Source: Parabacteroides sp. AD58 (GTDB lineage Bacteria > Bacteroidota > Bacteroidia > Bacteroidales > Tannerellaceae). From it: a DNA stretch of 64,000 bases. A program made the position numbers and the translations under genes. Under the pieces are notes generated by a model that made no database searches, had not been told where the DNA came from, and saw only the letters and a list, made by a program, of their open reading frames with translations. Shown in pieces: positions 33,881 through 42,384 of the stretch; position 1 is the first letter of the stretch; each line of letters starts with the position of its first letter. The stretch spans positions 3,224,001-3,288,000 of the forward strand of contig NZ_CP146284.1 of NCBI RefSeq assembly GCF_023744375.2, given 5' to 3'.

Positions 33881-36188
33881 GATATGGATTCTATATGTCT
33901 TTCTGATGTTTCTGTCGCTGGCATCCTGCTCGGTAACGAAGCATCTGCCGGAGGATGAGGTTCTTTATACCGGTATCCAAAAGATTGAAATATTGGATCG
34001 GGATTCAACGCCCGAAGGAGATGTCACACTCGAGGAAATAGAGGCTGCCTTGAGTTATCCGCCAAATAATGCGCTGTTGGGAAGTTCTTCCGTGCGGATT
34101 CCTTTCCCTTTTGGCTTGTGGATGTATAATGCTTTGGTCAATAAGAAGGGGAAAATCGGGCAATGGCTTTTCCGTAAGTTAGCTGCAAAACCGGTATATA
34201 TTACCAACGTCAATCCGGATGTCAGGATTAGGGTGGCAGATAATCTGCTTAAAGAATATGGCTATTTCAATGGGAAAACATCTTATACGCTGGTACCAAA
34301 TCCGAAAGATCCGAAACAGGCAAAGATAGAATATCAGGTTAGTATGAAAGCTCCTTATACGTATGATAGTATTCAGTATGCACAACGCCGGCATCGGACA
34401 GATACAATAGTCTTGGCGAATGCTACCCGGACATTACTGAAGAAAGGGGATAATTTCAATGTGACGGTATTGGAAGCCGAGCGCCAGCGTATTAGTACTT
34501 TGCTGCGTGATAATGGTTATTATTATTTCCGGCCTGAATACATTACTTATCAGGCAGACACGGTGAGAACGCCCGGTAAGGTTTCCTTGAAGGTCGTTTC
34601 TTCGGCTACTATGCCAAGGGAAGCTTTGCGTCCATGGACTATAGGAAACATAACGGTTGCTTTGAATGGATATAATAATGAGCCACCAACAGATACGTTG
34701 CAATATAATGACCTGACTATTTTGTATGAAGGAAAGCTCAGAGTCCGTCCGGCTGTTCTTTATCGGAAATTGATGTTTAAACCAGGAGAGCGTTATTCGA
34801 ACAGTAAGCAGATGGAAACGCAGACTGCACTTTCCAGGTTAGGCATCTTTAAGTATGCTGAAATGCAATATGCGCCACAAGATACCAGCCGTCGTTGTAA
34901 AACGCTCGACCTTCGTATCAATACCGCCTATGATCTTCCTTTGGATGGAGAACTGGAGTTTAATGTAACTACCAAGAGTAATGATCAGACGGGTCCGGGT
35001 GCTATCTTCAGTATGACAAAGCGGAATGTATTTGGAGGAGGCGAATCCTGGGGCGTTCAGTTAAAAGGATCGTATGAATGGCAAACTGGTAACCGTGTGG
35101 ATGGGGCTTCATCATTGATGAACAGTTATGAAATGGGATTAAGCAGTACATTAACTTTGCCGCAATTGGTCTTTCCCGGTTATTTGAAACGTAACTTAAA
35201 GTATCCGTCGAGTACAACATTTCGTATTTATGCTGATCAGATGAACCGGGCTAAGTTCTTCAAGATGCTTTCATTTGGAGGAAGTGCAACGCTTGACTTT
35301 CAGAGCTCAGCAACGAGTCATCATTCGGTAACCCCTTTTAAGCTTACATATAACAAGCTACAACATACAACGGCTACGTTTGATTCGATTACGGATGCAA
35401 ATAAAGCTCTTTATCTGAGTTTGAAAGATCAGTTTATTCCAGCAATGAGTTATACGTATACATACGATGATTCTCCATTGGAAGAGAAGAAACATCATCT
35501 CTGGTGGCAGTCGTCTGTTACTCAGTCTGGTAATATCTTAAGCGGTTTTTATGCCTTGGCTGGAAAAAGTTTTAAGGAGCAGAATAAGAATTTCTTAGGG
35601 AATGTCTTTTCCCAGTTTGTGAAAGCAACTACGGAAGTCCGTTATGATTATCTGTTGAAGAAGAATCATCATTTAGTCGGGCGTCTGTTGGTCGGAGCTA
35701 TTTATGGTTATGGAAATGCTGAGAATCATTCTACACCATATAGTGAGCAGTTTTATATTGGTGGAGCCAATAGTATACGTGCTTTTACGATTCGTAGCAT
35801 TGGCCCGGGACGTTTTATTCCGGATACTAATAATAAATATGGATATATTGATCAGACTGGAGATCTTAAATTTGAAGCAAACTTAGAATACCGTTTCCCC
35901 ATCTTTGGAGATTTACATGGAGCTACATTTTTAGATGCCGGCAATATCTGGTTAATTCATGAAGATCCGAACCGTCCGGGCGCACAATTAAAATGGGGCA
36001 GTTTCTTGAAAGACTTGGCCTTGGGAACAGGATTTGGTTTTCGTTATGACCTTGATTTTATTGTTGTCCGTGTTGATTGTGGCATTGGACTGCATGTTCC
36101 TTATGATACAGGAAAGAAAGGATATTATAATATACCCAAGTTTAAAGATGGTCTTGGTTTACATTTGGCAATCGGTTATCCCTTCTAA
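33864..36188 (+). CDS. tamL: TamA/BamA family outer-membrane lipoprotein (TamL-like)
   Basis: About 774 residues. Start taken at the ATG at 33864 (another at 33870): it opens a lipoprotein signal peptide with lipobox LASC, whereas more upstream in-frame codons overlap tamB without a signal. POTRA-like periplasmic repeats follow (LKEYGYFNGKTSYTL, LRDNGYYYFRPEYITYQ, RKLMFKPGERYSNSKQ), then a C-terminal 16-strand-type barrel of the Omp85 family (YIGGANSIRAFTIRSIGPG resembles the conserved loop 6 region, GFGFRYDLDFIVVRVDCG near the end). Lipidated TamA relatives beside TamB are known in Bacteroidota as TamL. A bidirectional terminator follows. Confidence 0.9.
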   Translation: MRMKSKIWILYVFLMFLSLASCSVTKHLPEDEVLYTGIQKIEILDRDSTPEGDVTLEEIEAALSYPPNNALLGSSSVRIPFPFGLWMYNALVNKKGKIGQWLFRKLAAKPVYITNVNPDVRIRVADNLLKEYGYFNGKTSYTLVPNPKDPKQAKIEYQVSMKAPYTYDSIQYAQRRHRTDTIVLANATRTLLKKGDNFNVTVLEAERQRISTLLRDNGYYYFRPEYITYQADTVRTPGKVSLKVVSSATMPREALRPWTIGNITVALNGYNNEPPTDTLQYNDLTILYEGKLRVRPAVLYRKLMFKPGERYSNSKQMETQTALSRLGIFKYAEMQYAPQDTSRRCKTLDLRINTAYDLPLDGELEFNVTTKSNDQTGPGAIFSMTKRNVFGGGESWGVQLKGSYEWQTGNRVDGASSLMNSYEMGLSSTLTLPQLVFPGYLKRNLKYPSSTTFRIYADQMNRAKFFKMLSFGGSATLDFQSSATSHHSVTPFKLTYNKLQHTTATFDSITDANKALYLSLKDQFIPAMSYTYTYDDSPLEEKKHHLWWQSSVTQSGNILSGFYALAGKSFKEQNKNFLGNVFSQFVKATTEVRYDYLLKKNHHLVGRLLVGAIYGYGNAENHSTPYSEQFYIGGANSIRAFTIRSIGPGRFIPDTNNKYGYIDQTGDLKFEANLEYRFPIFGDLHGATFLDAGNIWLIHEDPNRPGAQLKWGSFLKDLALGTGFGFRYDLDFIVVRVDCGIGLHVPYDTGKKGYYNIPKFKDGLGLHLAIGYPF

Positions 36189-36228
36189 GGAGATTACGCG
36201 TTGAATGATTTCAAGAATAAAGTCATAA

Positions 36229-36272
36229 AAAAAGAGAAGATTTTATCCATACAGACGAAATCTTCTCTTTTC
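36229..36272. terminator. Bidirectional terminator between tamL and the acyltransferase
   Basis: AAAGAGAAGATTT (36231-36243) pairs perfectly with AAATCTTCTCTTT (36258-36270), with A/T runs on both sides. Confidence 0.85.
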
Positions 36273-36292
36273 TATTGTTTTACTATGAGTGA

Positions 36293-37456
36293 TCAGGCAT
36301 TTAAGCCCAGGAAATTCTTCAATGGATTAGCATACATTTCAAGGATTTTCTTTCGGAGAAAATTCTCGTCTTTGTTAGGAATGACAATCTTGTCGAGCTG
36401 CTTCTGCAGATATTCTTCAAAAGCTTTCTTGTCTTTTAATCCATAATGATCAGAGAAACGGCGCGTACCGTTAAGTAAATCGTAAGCAATGTAATTGTTC
36501 GGATAGAAACGGTAATGACGGTATATTTCTTTGTCGATAATAGATGCGACAGCAGCAAATAGTTCATTTCGGTCCATAGCCGGATCTAATTGATCAAGCT
36601 GATCGTTGATCAGTTTACTGATCGTGAAATGTACACGGCCTTTCTGTCCTAAAATTCCGGTTTCCATGCTTAATAAGTCATCACGTTGCGTCTTGTGATA
36701 TTCCGGATTATCTCGTTTCAGCTGGAATTCTTGTGCTTTCAGGTAATCACAGGGATCAAATTCATAAGAAATAGCTACAGGAACAATGTTTAATGATTTG
36801 AGGTTTCCAATAACATCTTTTTCACCAGCCATACAAAGCATCTTAAGGACACTCGGCTGAGTGCGGTCATTTGAATCTTTTGCACGCCCTTCGCGTTGTG
36901 CAATCCAAATGGATTCTTTTGTGTCTTTGATAGTATGATTAATGTATGCCGAAAGTGTACCGCTTACTTCCAACATCTGGCGGACTGAAACTCCCCGTTT
37001 GACGATAAAGCTGTTGTTAAGGCGGACAAATGTTTTGATCCAAGGACGAATCAGCAGGTTGTCACCAATAGCAACTTGTGTCATACCATATCCCACATCA
37101 TAAAGCATGACGTTTAAGAAAGACGCATCCAATACGATATCGCGGTGATTGGAGATGAATGTGCAAGCAGGTTTCCCTTCGGGTAAACGGCTGCGACCTG
37201 AAATGGTCAATGAAAAGGTCGTCTTTTTTGCTACCGTCATGACGGCATCATAAGCCAATGTCGATTTGAATTCTTCCTTTGTCTTACATGCCCGCATAGC
37301 AGCACACAACTGATCCCAATCCAGGTTCGGTTTGACATACTGAAGCGCGTGCCTGAATTCTTCTGAAGCCAGCAGATCTTCTATTGCCGCTTGTACTTCA
37401 TCCTGGTTTAGAGGACGGATATCCTCAAAATTCGGAGAAACTGTTCCTGTATCCAT
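36293..37456 (-). CDS. 1-acyl-glycerol-3-phosphate acyltransferase family protein
   Basis: 387-residue member of the PlsC/LPLAT superfamily, probably making phospholipids or acylated lipids at the inner membrane. The substrate/catalytic block reads FISNHRDIVLDASFL, which is H-x5-D instead of the usual H-x4-D. Other blocks are visible: VGYGMTQVAIGDNLL, NNSFIVKRG and WIAQREGRAKDS (the EGxxS-like motif). About 70 residues precede the domain and a helical C-terminal extension of 100 residues follows. It is immediately upstream of ddl/rluD genes' 3' side in the same direction with a 6-bp gap, so it is probably the last gene of the PASTA-rluD-ddl operon. Confidence 0.85.
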   Translation of the reverse strand: MDTGTVSPNFEDIRPLNQDEVQAAIEDLLASEEFRHALQYVKPNLDWDQLCAAMRACKTKEEFKSTLAYDAVMTVAKKTTFSLTISGRSRLPEGKPACTFISNHRDIVLDASFLNVMLYDVGYGMTQVAIGDNLLIRPWIKTFVRLNNSFIVKRGVSVRQMLEVSGTLSAYINHTIKDTKESIWIAQREGRAKDSNDRTQPSVLKMLCMAGEKDVIGNLKSLNIVPVAISYEFDPCDYLKAQEFQLKRDNPEYHKTQRDDLLSMETGILGQKGRVHFTISKLINDQLDQLDPAMDRNELFAAVASIIDKEIYRHYRFYPNNYIAYDLLNGTRRFSDHYGLKDKKAFEEYLQKQLDKIVIPNKDENFLRKKILEMYANPLKNFLGLNA

Positions 37457-37462
37457 ATCCCT

Positions 37463-38440
37463 TTAGTTTATCTCGTTTTCAATTATGTCATTCATCACGT
37501 CGGTAATATTCAGTCCGGCTGCTTTTACTTGCTGTGGAATGAAGCTCGTAGCTGTCATACCGGGCGTTGTGTTGATTTCAAGCAGATAAGGTTCTCCATC
37601 TGCAGGTATAATATAATCTACACGTATTAATCCTTTCGCACCCAGCAAATCATATATACGGGAAGTTTCCTGCTGTACTTTCTGTGTCCATTCAGCCGAA
37701 ATACGTGCTGGCGTTATTTCTTGTACCTGCCCGTTGTATTTGGCGTCGAAGTCAAAGAATTCATTGGATGTTACCACTTCCGTTATAGGGAAAATAACCT
37801 CTTTCCCTTTTACCTTATAGCATCCACAGGTCACTTCAGTCCCGGCAATGAAACTTTCAATAACAACTTCTTTCCCTTCAGCAAAAGCTTTATCAATAGC
37901 GGCTGGTAATGCAGCTGCCTCTTTTACTTTGGTTACTCCAAAGCTACTGCCACCATCGTTAGGCTTAACAAAGACCGGAAGCCCTAAGCGAGCAACTACT
38001 TCCTCTGGAGTGATGCTTTCGCCATGCATCAGGCGAATCGATTTTGCTATCCTTACTCCGAAATCATTCAGGTAATGGTTACATACATACTTGTTAAATG
38101 TCAATGCGCTTACCAGCATTCCACAAGAAGAATAGGGTAAACCAATCAAATCAAAATAACCTTGCAAACGTCCATCTTCACCAGGAGTCCCATGAATGGT
38201 AATATAAGCAAAATCAAAGCGTATCTTTTTGCCGTTTTCAGAAAAACTGAAATCGTTCTTATCGATAGGTGTATGTTCGCCATTCGATAAACGGACTGAC
38301 CATTCGTCTTTCTTTACGATGGCAATATATAAATTATATTTGTCTTTATCAATAAAAGAATAGATTCCTTCAGCACTTTTCAAAGAAACCACAAACTCAG
38401 AAGAGTCTCCTCCTGCTACAATCGCAATATTCTTTTTCAT
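37463..38440 (-). CDS. ddl: D-alanine--D-alanine ligase
   Basis: ATP-grasp ligase that makes the D-Ala-D-Ala dipeptide for peptidoglycan. 325 residues: N-terminal VAGGDSSEFVVSLKSAEGI, then HGTPGEDGRLQGYFDLIGLPY, the ATP-grasp core PVFVKPNDGGSSFGVTKV, and the metal-binding LLEINTTPGMTATSF. The start codon overlaps the preceding gene's stop (ATGA), so expression is translationally coupled to it. Confidence 0.97.
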   Translation of the reverse strand: MKKNIAIVAGGDSSEFVVSLKSAEGIYSFIDKDKYNLYIAIVKKDEWSVRLSNGEHTPIDKNDFSFSENGKKIRFDFAYITIHGTPGEDGRLQGYFDLIGLPYSSCGMLVSALTFNKYVCNHYLNDFGVRIAKSIRLMHGESITPEEVVARLGLPVFVKPNDGGSSFGVTKVKEAAALPAAIDKAFAEGKEVVIESFIAGTEVTCGCYKVKGKEVIFPITEVVTSNEFFDFDAKYNGQVQEITPARISAEWTQKVQQETSRIYDLLGAKGLIRVDYIIPADGEPYLLEINTTPGMTATSFIPQQVKAAGLNITDVMNDIIENEIN

Positions 38441-39543
38441 AATTCCAATTCTTTAGTTGTTGCATATATGCGCCATTTATCTATCAGCTCCTGCATGTCG
38501 GCCGGAATTTCTGAATCAAAAAAGAGTTCTTTGCCCGTTGTTGGATGTACAAAACCTAACGTCTTGGCATGTAAAGCCTGACGGGGACAAATGGTGAAAC
38601 AATTCTGCACAAATTGTTTATATTTAGAAAATGTTGTTCCTTTTAATATCTCGTGCCCTCCATAGCGTTCGTCATTGAAGAGTGTATGACCTATGTATTT
38701 CATGTGGACACGAATCTGATGTGTACGCCCGGTTTCTAACCGACATTCTACCAGTGTTACATATCCTAATCGTTCTAACACCCGATAATGGGTAACGGCA
38801 TGCTTCCCCTGGTCTCCGTCTGGAAAAACCGTCATTTGCAGTCTGTCTTTTGGACTTCGCCCGATATTCCCTACTATTGTGCCTTCATCTTCCTGAAATT
38901 GTCCCCACACAACAGCCCGGTAACAACGTTTTGTTGTATGGTGATAAAATTGTAACCCTAAGTTACTTTTGGCTTCTGGAGTCTTGGCAATGACAAGTAG
39001 TCCGGATGTATCTTTGTCGATTCGATGAACTAAACCTAAGCGGGGATCGGAAGGATCAAAATGTTGTTCGTCTCGTAGATAGTAGGCAATAGCATTCAAG
39101 AGAGTTCCCGAATAATTGCCGTGACCCGGATGTACAACCATACCTGCCGGTTTGTTTACAACCAGCAAGTCACTATCTTCATATACAATATTAAGCGGTA
39201 TATCTTGAGGGATAATTTCCGTTTCGCGACGAGGACGATCCATAACGATCTGTACAACGTCAAACGGTTTTACCCGGTAATTACTTTTTACAGGTTGGCC
39301 GTTTACCCAAATGCAACCAGCGTCGGCTGCCAGTTGGATACGGTTACGAGTTGTTCCTTCCAAACGGGCTACTAAAAACTTATCAACACGGAGAAGTGAC
39401 TGGCCTTTATCGGCCGTAACCTTAAAGTGTTCATACAAACCGGGCGAAACCTCCGGAGATGTTATGATGGCTGCCGATTCATCATCGTCAAGCAACATGT
39501 CATCAACCTGCTCTTCATCTATTTCGTCAATAAAGTCTGCCAT
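38437..39543 (-). CDS. rluD: RluA-family pseudouridine synthase (RluD-like)
   Basis: Isomerises specific uridines of 23S rRNA. 368 residues from the ATG at 39543 (a TTG four codons earlier is not needed). An acidic N-terminal extension of about 45 residues (EIDEEQVDDMLLDDDES) precedes an S4 RNA-binding domain (LRVDKFLVARLEGTTRNRIQ) and the catalytic domain with HRIDKDTSGLLV carrying the catalytic aspartate; the RTHQIRVHMKYIGH block follows. Probably RluD by position in the family and by the S4 domain; the exact target site is not proven. It overlaps ddl by 4 bp. Confidence 0.9.
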   Translation of the reverse strand: MADFIDEIDEEQVDDMLLDDDESAAIITSPEVSPGLYEHFKVTADKGQSLLRVDKFLVARLEGTTRNRIQLAADAGCIWVNGQPVKSNYRVKPFDVVQIVMDRPRRETEIIPQDIPLNIVYEDSDLLVVNKPAGMVVHPGHGNYSGTLLNAIAYYLRDEQHFDPSDPRLGLVHRIDKDTSGLLVIAKTPEAKSNLGLQFYHHTTKRCYRAVVWGQFQEDEGTIVGNIGRSPKDRLQMTVFPDGDQGKHAVTHYRVLERLGYVTLVECRLETGRTHQIRVHMKYIGHTLFNDERYGGHEILKGTTFSKYKQFVQNCFTICPRQALHAKTLGFVHPTTGKELFFDSEIPADMQELIDKWRIYATTKELEL

Positions 39544-39545
39544 GA

Positions 39546-40175
39546 TTAAAACCAATTTTCTTCTTCGCTATCCAACGATTCGACAGGAGCCATATTCAGG
39601 CTGTCTAATGCCAGAGAGTCTGTTTCTTCAAATCCACCACTTACGACTAACGTCAGATGTGCATTTAAGGGAACATGCTGACCTTCTTCCAATATTTTCT
39701 CATTCCATTCTACGCCAATAGCCAGGTCCTTATAGTCTCCTGCTACATATTTTACTTCTATTGATTTAAAACCAATGGATGTCAGTAGGGCATAAGCCTG
39801 GCGGAAAGAAAGATCTTGTACTTCTGGTATACGTGCCATTTGGGAGGTCTTGGCATTAATGGTGACAAATACGATTCTGCCTTCCTTTACTTTCGAGCCC
39901 GGCGTCGGTACGATTTCAACAATAGCTCCCGGATCAACATCTTTAGAGAAAACAGAATCTATAATGTTATAACGTATTCCTTTTTCAGCCAGAAAAGGAG
40001 CGGCTTCTTCCATGGTCATCCCTTTTACATCAGGAATAACAACCGCCTCATTATGGCGCGTGTAGATGTCTAGCCACACTAAGGTCCCGTAAATCAATCC
40101 CCAAAGGATCAATATGGCCAGTAACAGGCTGATCACAATGGGATTTTTTAATATCTTTATTAAACGACTATTCAT
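39546..40175 (-). CDS. PASTA domain membrane protein
   Basis: 209 residues from the ATG at 40175. A single N-terminal transmembrane helix (about residues 12-35, IVISLLLAILILWGLIYG) is followed by a periplasmic region with PASTA repeats: VVIPDVKGMTMEEAAPFLAEKGI with PGAIVEIVPTPGSKVKEGRIV, then RIPEVQDLSFRQAYALLTSIG. A short acidic tail ends EEENWF. PASTA modules bind peptidoglycan or beta-lactam-like ligands, and the gene sits 2 bp from rluD and beside ddl, which fits a cell-wall role. It has no kinase domain. Confidence 0.9.
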   Translation of the reverse strand: MNSRLIKILKNPIVISLLLAILILWGLIYGTLVWLDIYTRHNEAVVIPDVKGMTMEEAAPFLAEKGIRYNIIDSVFSKDVDPGAIVEIVPTPGSKVKEGRIVFVTINAKTSQMARIPEVQDLSFRQAYALLTSIGFKSIEVKYVAGDYKDLAIGVEWNEKILEEGQHVPLNAHLTLVVSGGFEETDSLALDSLNMAPVESLDSEEENWF

Positions 40176-40203
40176 ATTTAGCTTTTCCTTCTGATACAAA
40201 GTT

Positions 40204-40211
40204 CAAAGGTA
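40204..40211 (-). promoter_or_regulatory. -7 box for the PASTA-rluD-ddl-acyltransferase operon
   Basis: Minus-strand TACCTTTG, 28 bp before the PASTA ATG. Confidence 0.6.
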
Positions 40212-40225
40212 GGTATAAAAACAAA

Positions 40226-40263
40226 GAAAGTAAAGGCTTTTGATTAAAAAAACCTTTACTTTC
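40226..40263 (-). terminator. rpmH terminator
   Basis: GAAAGTAAAGG (40226-40236) pairs perfectly with CCTTTACTTTC (40253-40263). On the minus strand T-rich sequence follows. It overlaps the next operon's promoter region. Confidence 0.82.
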
Positions 40264-40287
40264 CTTATAGCTTACAAACAGAATAGA

Positions 40288-40440
40288 TTATCCGTTGTAT
40301 TCGTCTGATACAGTTAATTTAGCTCTACCTTTTGCACGACGAGCTGCTAATACACGACGACCATTGGCGGTAGTCATTCTTTGACGGAAACCGTGCTTGT
40401 TCTTTCTTTTTCTGTTGGACGGTTGGAATGTTCTTTTCAT
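40288..40440 (-). CDS. rpmH: 50S ribosomal protein L34
   Basis: 50-residue, very basic ribosomal protein: [19 protein letters not shown], then [18 protein letters not shown], ending SDEYNG. The pattern is unmistakable for L34, with a short C-terminal extension usual in this group. It has its own promoter (TTTG-N19-TATCTTTG) and terminator. It is not beside rnpA or dnaA here, unlike in many other phyla. Confidence 0.97.
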   Translation of the reverse strand: MKRTFQPSNRKRKNKHGFRQRMTTANGRRVLAARRAKGRAKLTVSDEYNG

Positions 40441-40488
40441 TTCTCTATATTATTTTATTTATTATTATTCGCATACTTATTCGGGCTG

Positions 40489-40519
40489 CAAAGATAGGCT
40501 CTTTTTTTGAATAAACAAA
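40489..40519 (-). promoter_or_regulatory. rpmH promoter
   Basis: Minus-strand TTTG (40516-40519), 19 nt, TATCTTTG (40489-40496): exact consensus spacing. Confidence 0.78.
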
Positions 40520-40603
40520 CAGATAGCTGTATTTTATTGTTTATTCACCATCCGGATAATCAAAATACAGTCTTTGATACCAGCTTACCGTTGGTAGCTA
40601 CCG

Positions 40604-41566
40604 TTAATACAATCCCCCTTTATATAAGTTGTCAAAATTGGAATGTGAGCCTTCTACCAGTTTCGCTTCTTCTCCTTCAGGATTAAGCTCGATTGATTTC
40701 TTCAGGTCTTCAAAGGCTCCTGCTTTATCTCCTTTCATATTTTTTGCCCGTCCCCGTTCTGAATAGAATTTTCCTTGGTCAGGTGCATTTTCGATGGCTT
40801 CATCAAAAAAGGCGATAGCTTCATCCAGCTTGTTTTGAGCAATTAACAACTGACCGATCAGTAAAGTTGCATCTTCATTAAACGGATTTAGATTTAGTAC
40901 CTGGTGAAAATCCGCATCAGCTTGTTCGATATTCCCGATCATGGCATAAATGCGGCCTCGCAGCAAGTAGGCAGTATCTTCTTCCGGATTAAGTTCAATT
41001 ACTTTTTGAATATCTTCCAGGGCTTCTGTTCCTTGTTGCATCTTTAGTAGGATTTCTGCTCGAAGTTGATAGGCACTGGCAAAGTCATCACGCAAAGTAA
41101 CAGCACGTGTCAGGTCGGCAATAGCACCTAATAAATCGTTGGTTACATGTTTCGCTTTAGCCATTAAGTAGAATGCTGTCGCATTTTCTGGTTGAAGAGA
41201 AATGATTGTCTGGCAATCGGTAATTACTTCCGGATCTTTATCCAGCATAAAAAGAATTTGAATACGCGTTAATAGTGTATCAACATCATCGGGCTTTAGT
41301 TCACGCATCTTGTCTAAAACGCCTAATGCTTCTTCCAGTTTACCTGATGCTATATAGGCTGCTGTCAGAAATGACCGTGTTTCAAAATCTTCTTGGATGT
41401 TTAATGCTTCTTCAAAACAGCGGATGGCATAGGGTAGTTTATGGATTTTCTGTGCACGAACTCCATCATATTTCAAAATATCAAAATTCTTCTCTTCATT
41501 TTTTCGTCCCTCTTCGGCTGACGCGTCTTTTGGCTGTGAAGAAAATAATGATTTAAAAAAGCCCAT
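40604..41566 (-). CDS. Tetratricopeptide repeat protein
   Basis: 320-residue TPR protein, no signal peptide, so probably cytosolic. At least seven TPR units are visible, for example AIRCFEEALNIQEDFET, ALGVLDKMRELKPDD, AIADLTRAVTLRDDFA, ALEDIQKVIELNPEED, ADADFHQVLNLNPFNED and AIAFFDEAIENAPDQG, with the last at AFEDLKKSIELNPEGEE. Such repeats form a scaffold for protein contacts. No partner is evident from the neighbours. It has its own promoter. Confidence 0.9.
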   Translation of the reverse strand: MGFFKSLFSSQPKDASAEEGRKNEEKNFDILKYDGVRAQKIHKLPYAIRCFEEALNIQEDFETRSFLTAAYIASGKLEEALGVLDKMRELKPDDVDTLLTRIQILFMLDKDPEVITDCQTIISLQPENATAFYLMAKAKHVTNDLLGAIADLTRAVTLRDDFASAYQLRAEILLKMQQGTEALEDIQKVIELNPEEDTAYLLRGRIYAMIGNIEQADADFHQVLNLNPFNEDATLLIGQLLIAQNKLDEAIAFFDEAIENAPDQGKFYSERGRAKNMKGDKAGAFEDLKKSIELNPEGEEAKLVEGSHSNFDNLYKGGLY

Positions 41567-41592
41567 ATTCTTTGTTCTTATTATATTCGTTG

Positions 41593-41623
41593 CAAAAATA
41601 AAGAAAACAACCTAACAAACAAA
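41593..41623 (-). promoter_or_regulatory. Promoter of the TPR gene
   Basis: Minus-strand TTTG (41620-41623), 19 nt, TATTTTTG (41593-41600). Confidence 0.7.
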
Positions 41624-42023
41624 TATTATATTTCAATTGAACTATATTTTCACCGATTTTGTCTTGTGTTTTAAATATTAGCTTGGGCGGTTCTTTGGGA
41701 AACCATGTGCTTGGCATAAAACCTGCCTTATTTGGAAACAAAATAAGTAGGAATCGATTTTGATTCTCGTTAGTTCTGATAATGATTCTCTCGAGTTCTG
41801 TTTGTGGTTTGTTGCATGAGCTTTTTGTATATGTATGGGTGTTCCAGTCTTTTGGAGAATAATTTGCCTGAGCTTCAATTTTTTATTTGTTAGAATATGA
41901 TAAAACTTAATTTATAGGAGAGTATTTATTATAAATTGAAACTAAATAATGCAATAAAGTATATATTCTTTTCTTTTTTCAAATTTTTAAAATTTGAAAA
42001 CTTACATTTTACAGCCTATTTAT
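41624..42023. other. AT-rich intergenic stretch, no gene seen
   Basis: The divergent gap between the TPR gene and oadG contains no credible gene, tRNA or known RNA. It holds a partial relative of the dispersed hairpin motif (GATTCTCGT near 41766, GATTCTC near 41785) and very A/T-rich DNA before the oad promoter. Confidence 0.6.
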
Positions 42024-42031
42024 TAATTTTG
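42024..42031 (+). promoter_or_regulatory. oad operon promoter -7 box
   Basis: TAATTTTG, 64 bp before the oadG ATG; no clear -33 box. Confidence 0.5.
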
Positions 42032-42095
42032 GCAGAGTTTTTCTGAACGGACAATGTAAGGATATTCTCATTAAATCTACTATTATCTTCAAAAT

Positions 42096-42371
42096 ATGGA
42101 AAACATAGAAATTGGACTTTTATTGATGGTTGTCGGTATGGCAACGGTTTTTGTTATTCTTCTGATCGTAATTTATCTGGGCAAAGGATTAATTATGGTC
42201 GTAAATAAATATGCTCCGGAAGAAGAAACGGTGAAGAAGGTAACTAAAACGTCTGCTGCTGTCGCAGCACCGATGGGTACTTTATCAGCACAGGAAACCG
42301 CTGTGATTGTTTCGGCAGTTAGTGCCGCAACACGAGGTTTGGGTAAAGTAGTTAAAATTGAAAAATTATAA
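42096..42371 (+). CDS. oadG: Oxaloacetate decarboxylase gamma-type subunit (OadG family)
   Basis: 91-residue small membrane subunit with a single N-terminal helix (IGLLLMVVGMATVFVILLIVIYLGKGLI), the OadG signature G-M-x-x-V-F, followed by a short cytoplasmic tail rich in Ala and Lys. It tethers the carboxyltransferase to the membrane beta subunit in Na+-pumping decarboxylases. It is the first gene of an oadG-oadA-oadB operon, and the next gene begins 13 bp downstream. Confidence 0.9.
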   Translation: MENIEIGLLLMVVGMATVFVILLIVIYLGKGLIMVVNKYAPEEETVKKVTKTSAAVAAPMGTLSAQETAVIVSAVSAATRGLGKVVKIEKL

Positions 42372-42384
42372 AGTATTGCATATC

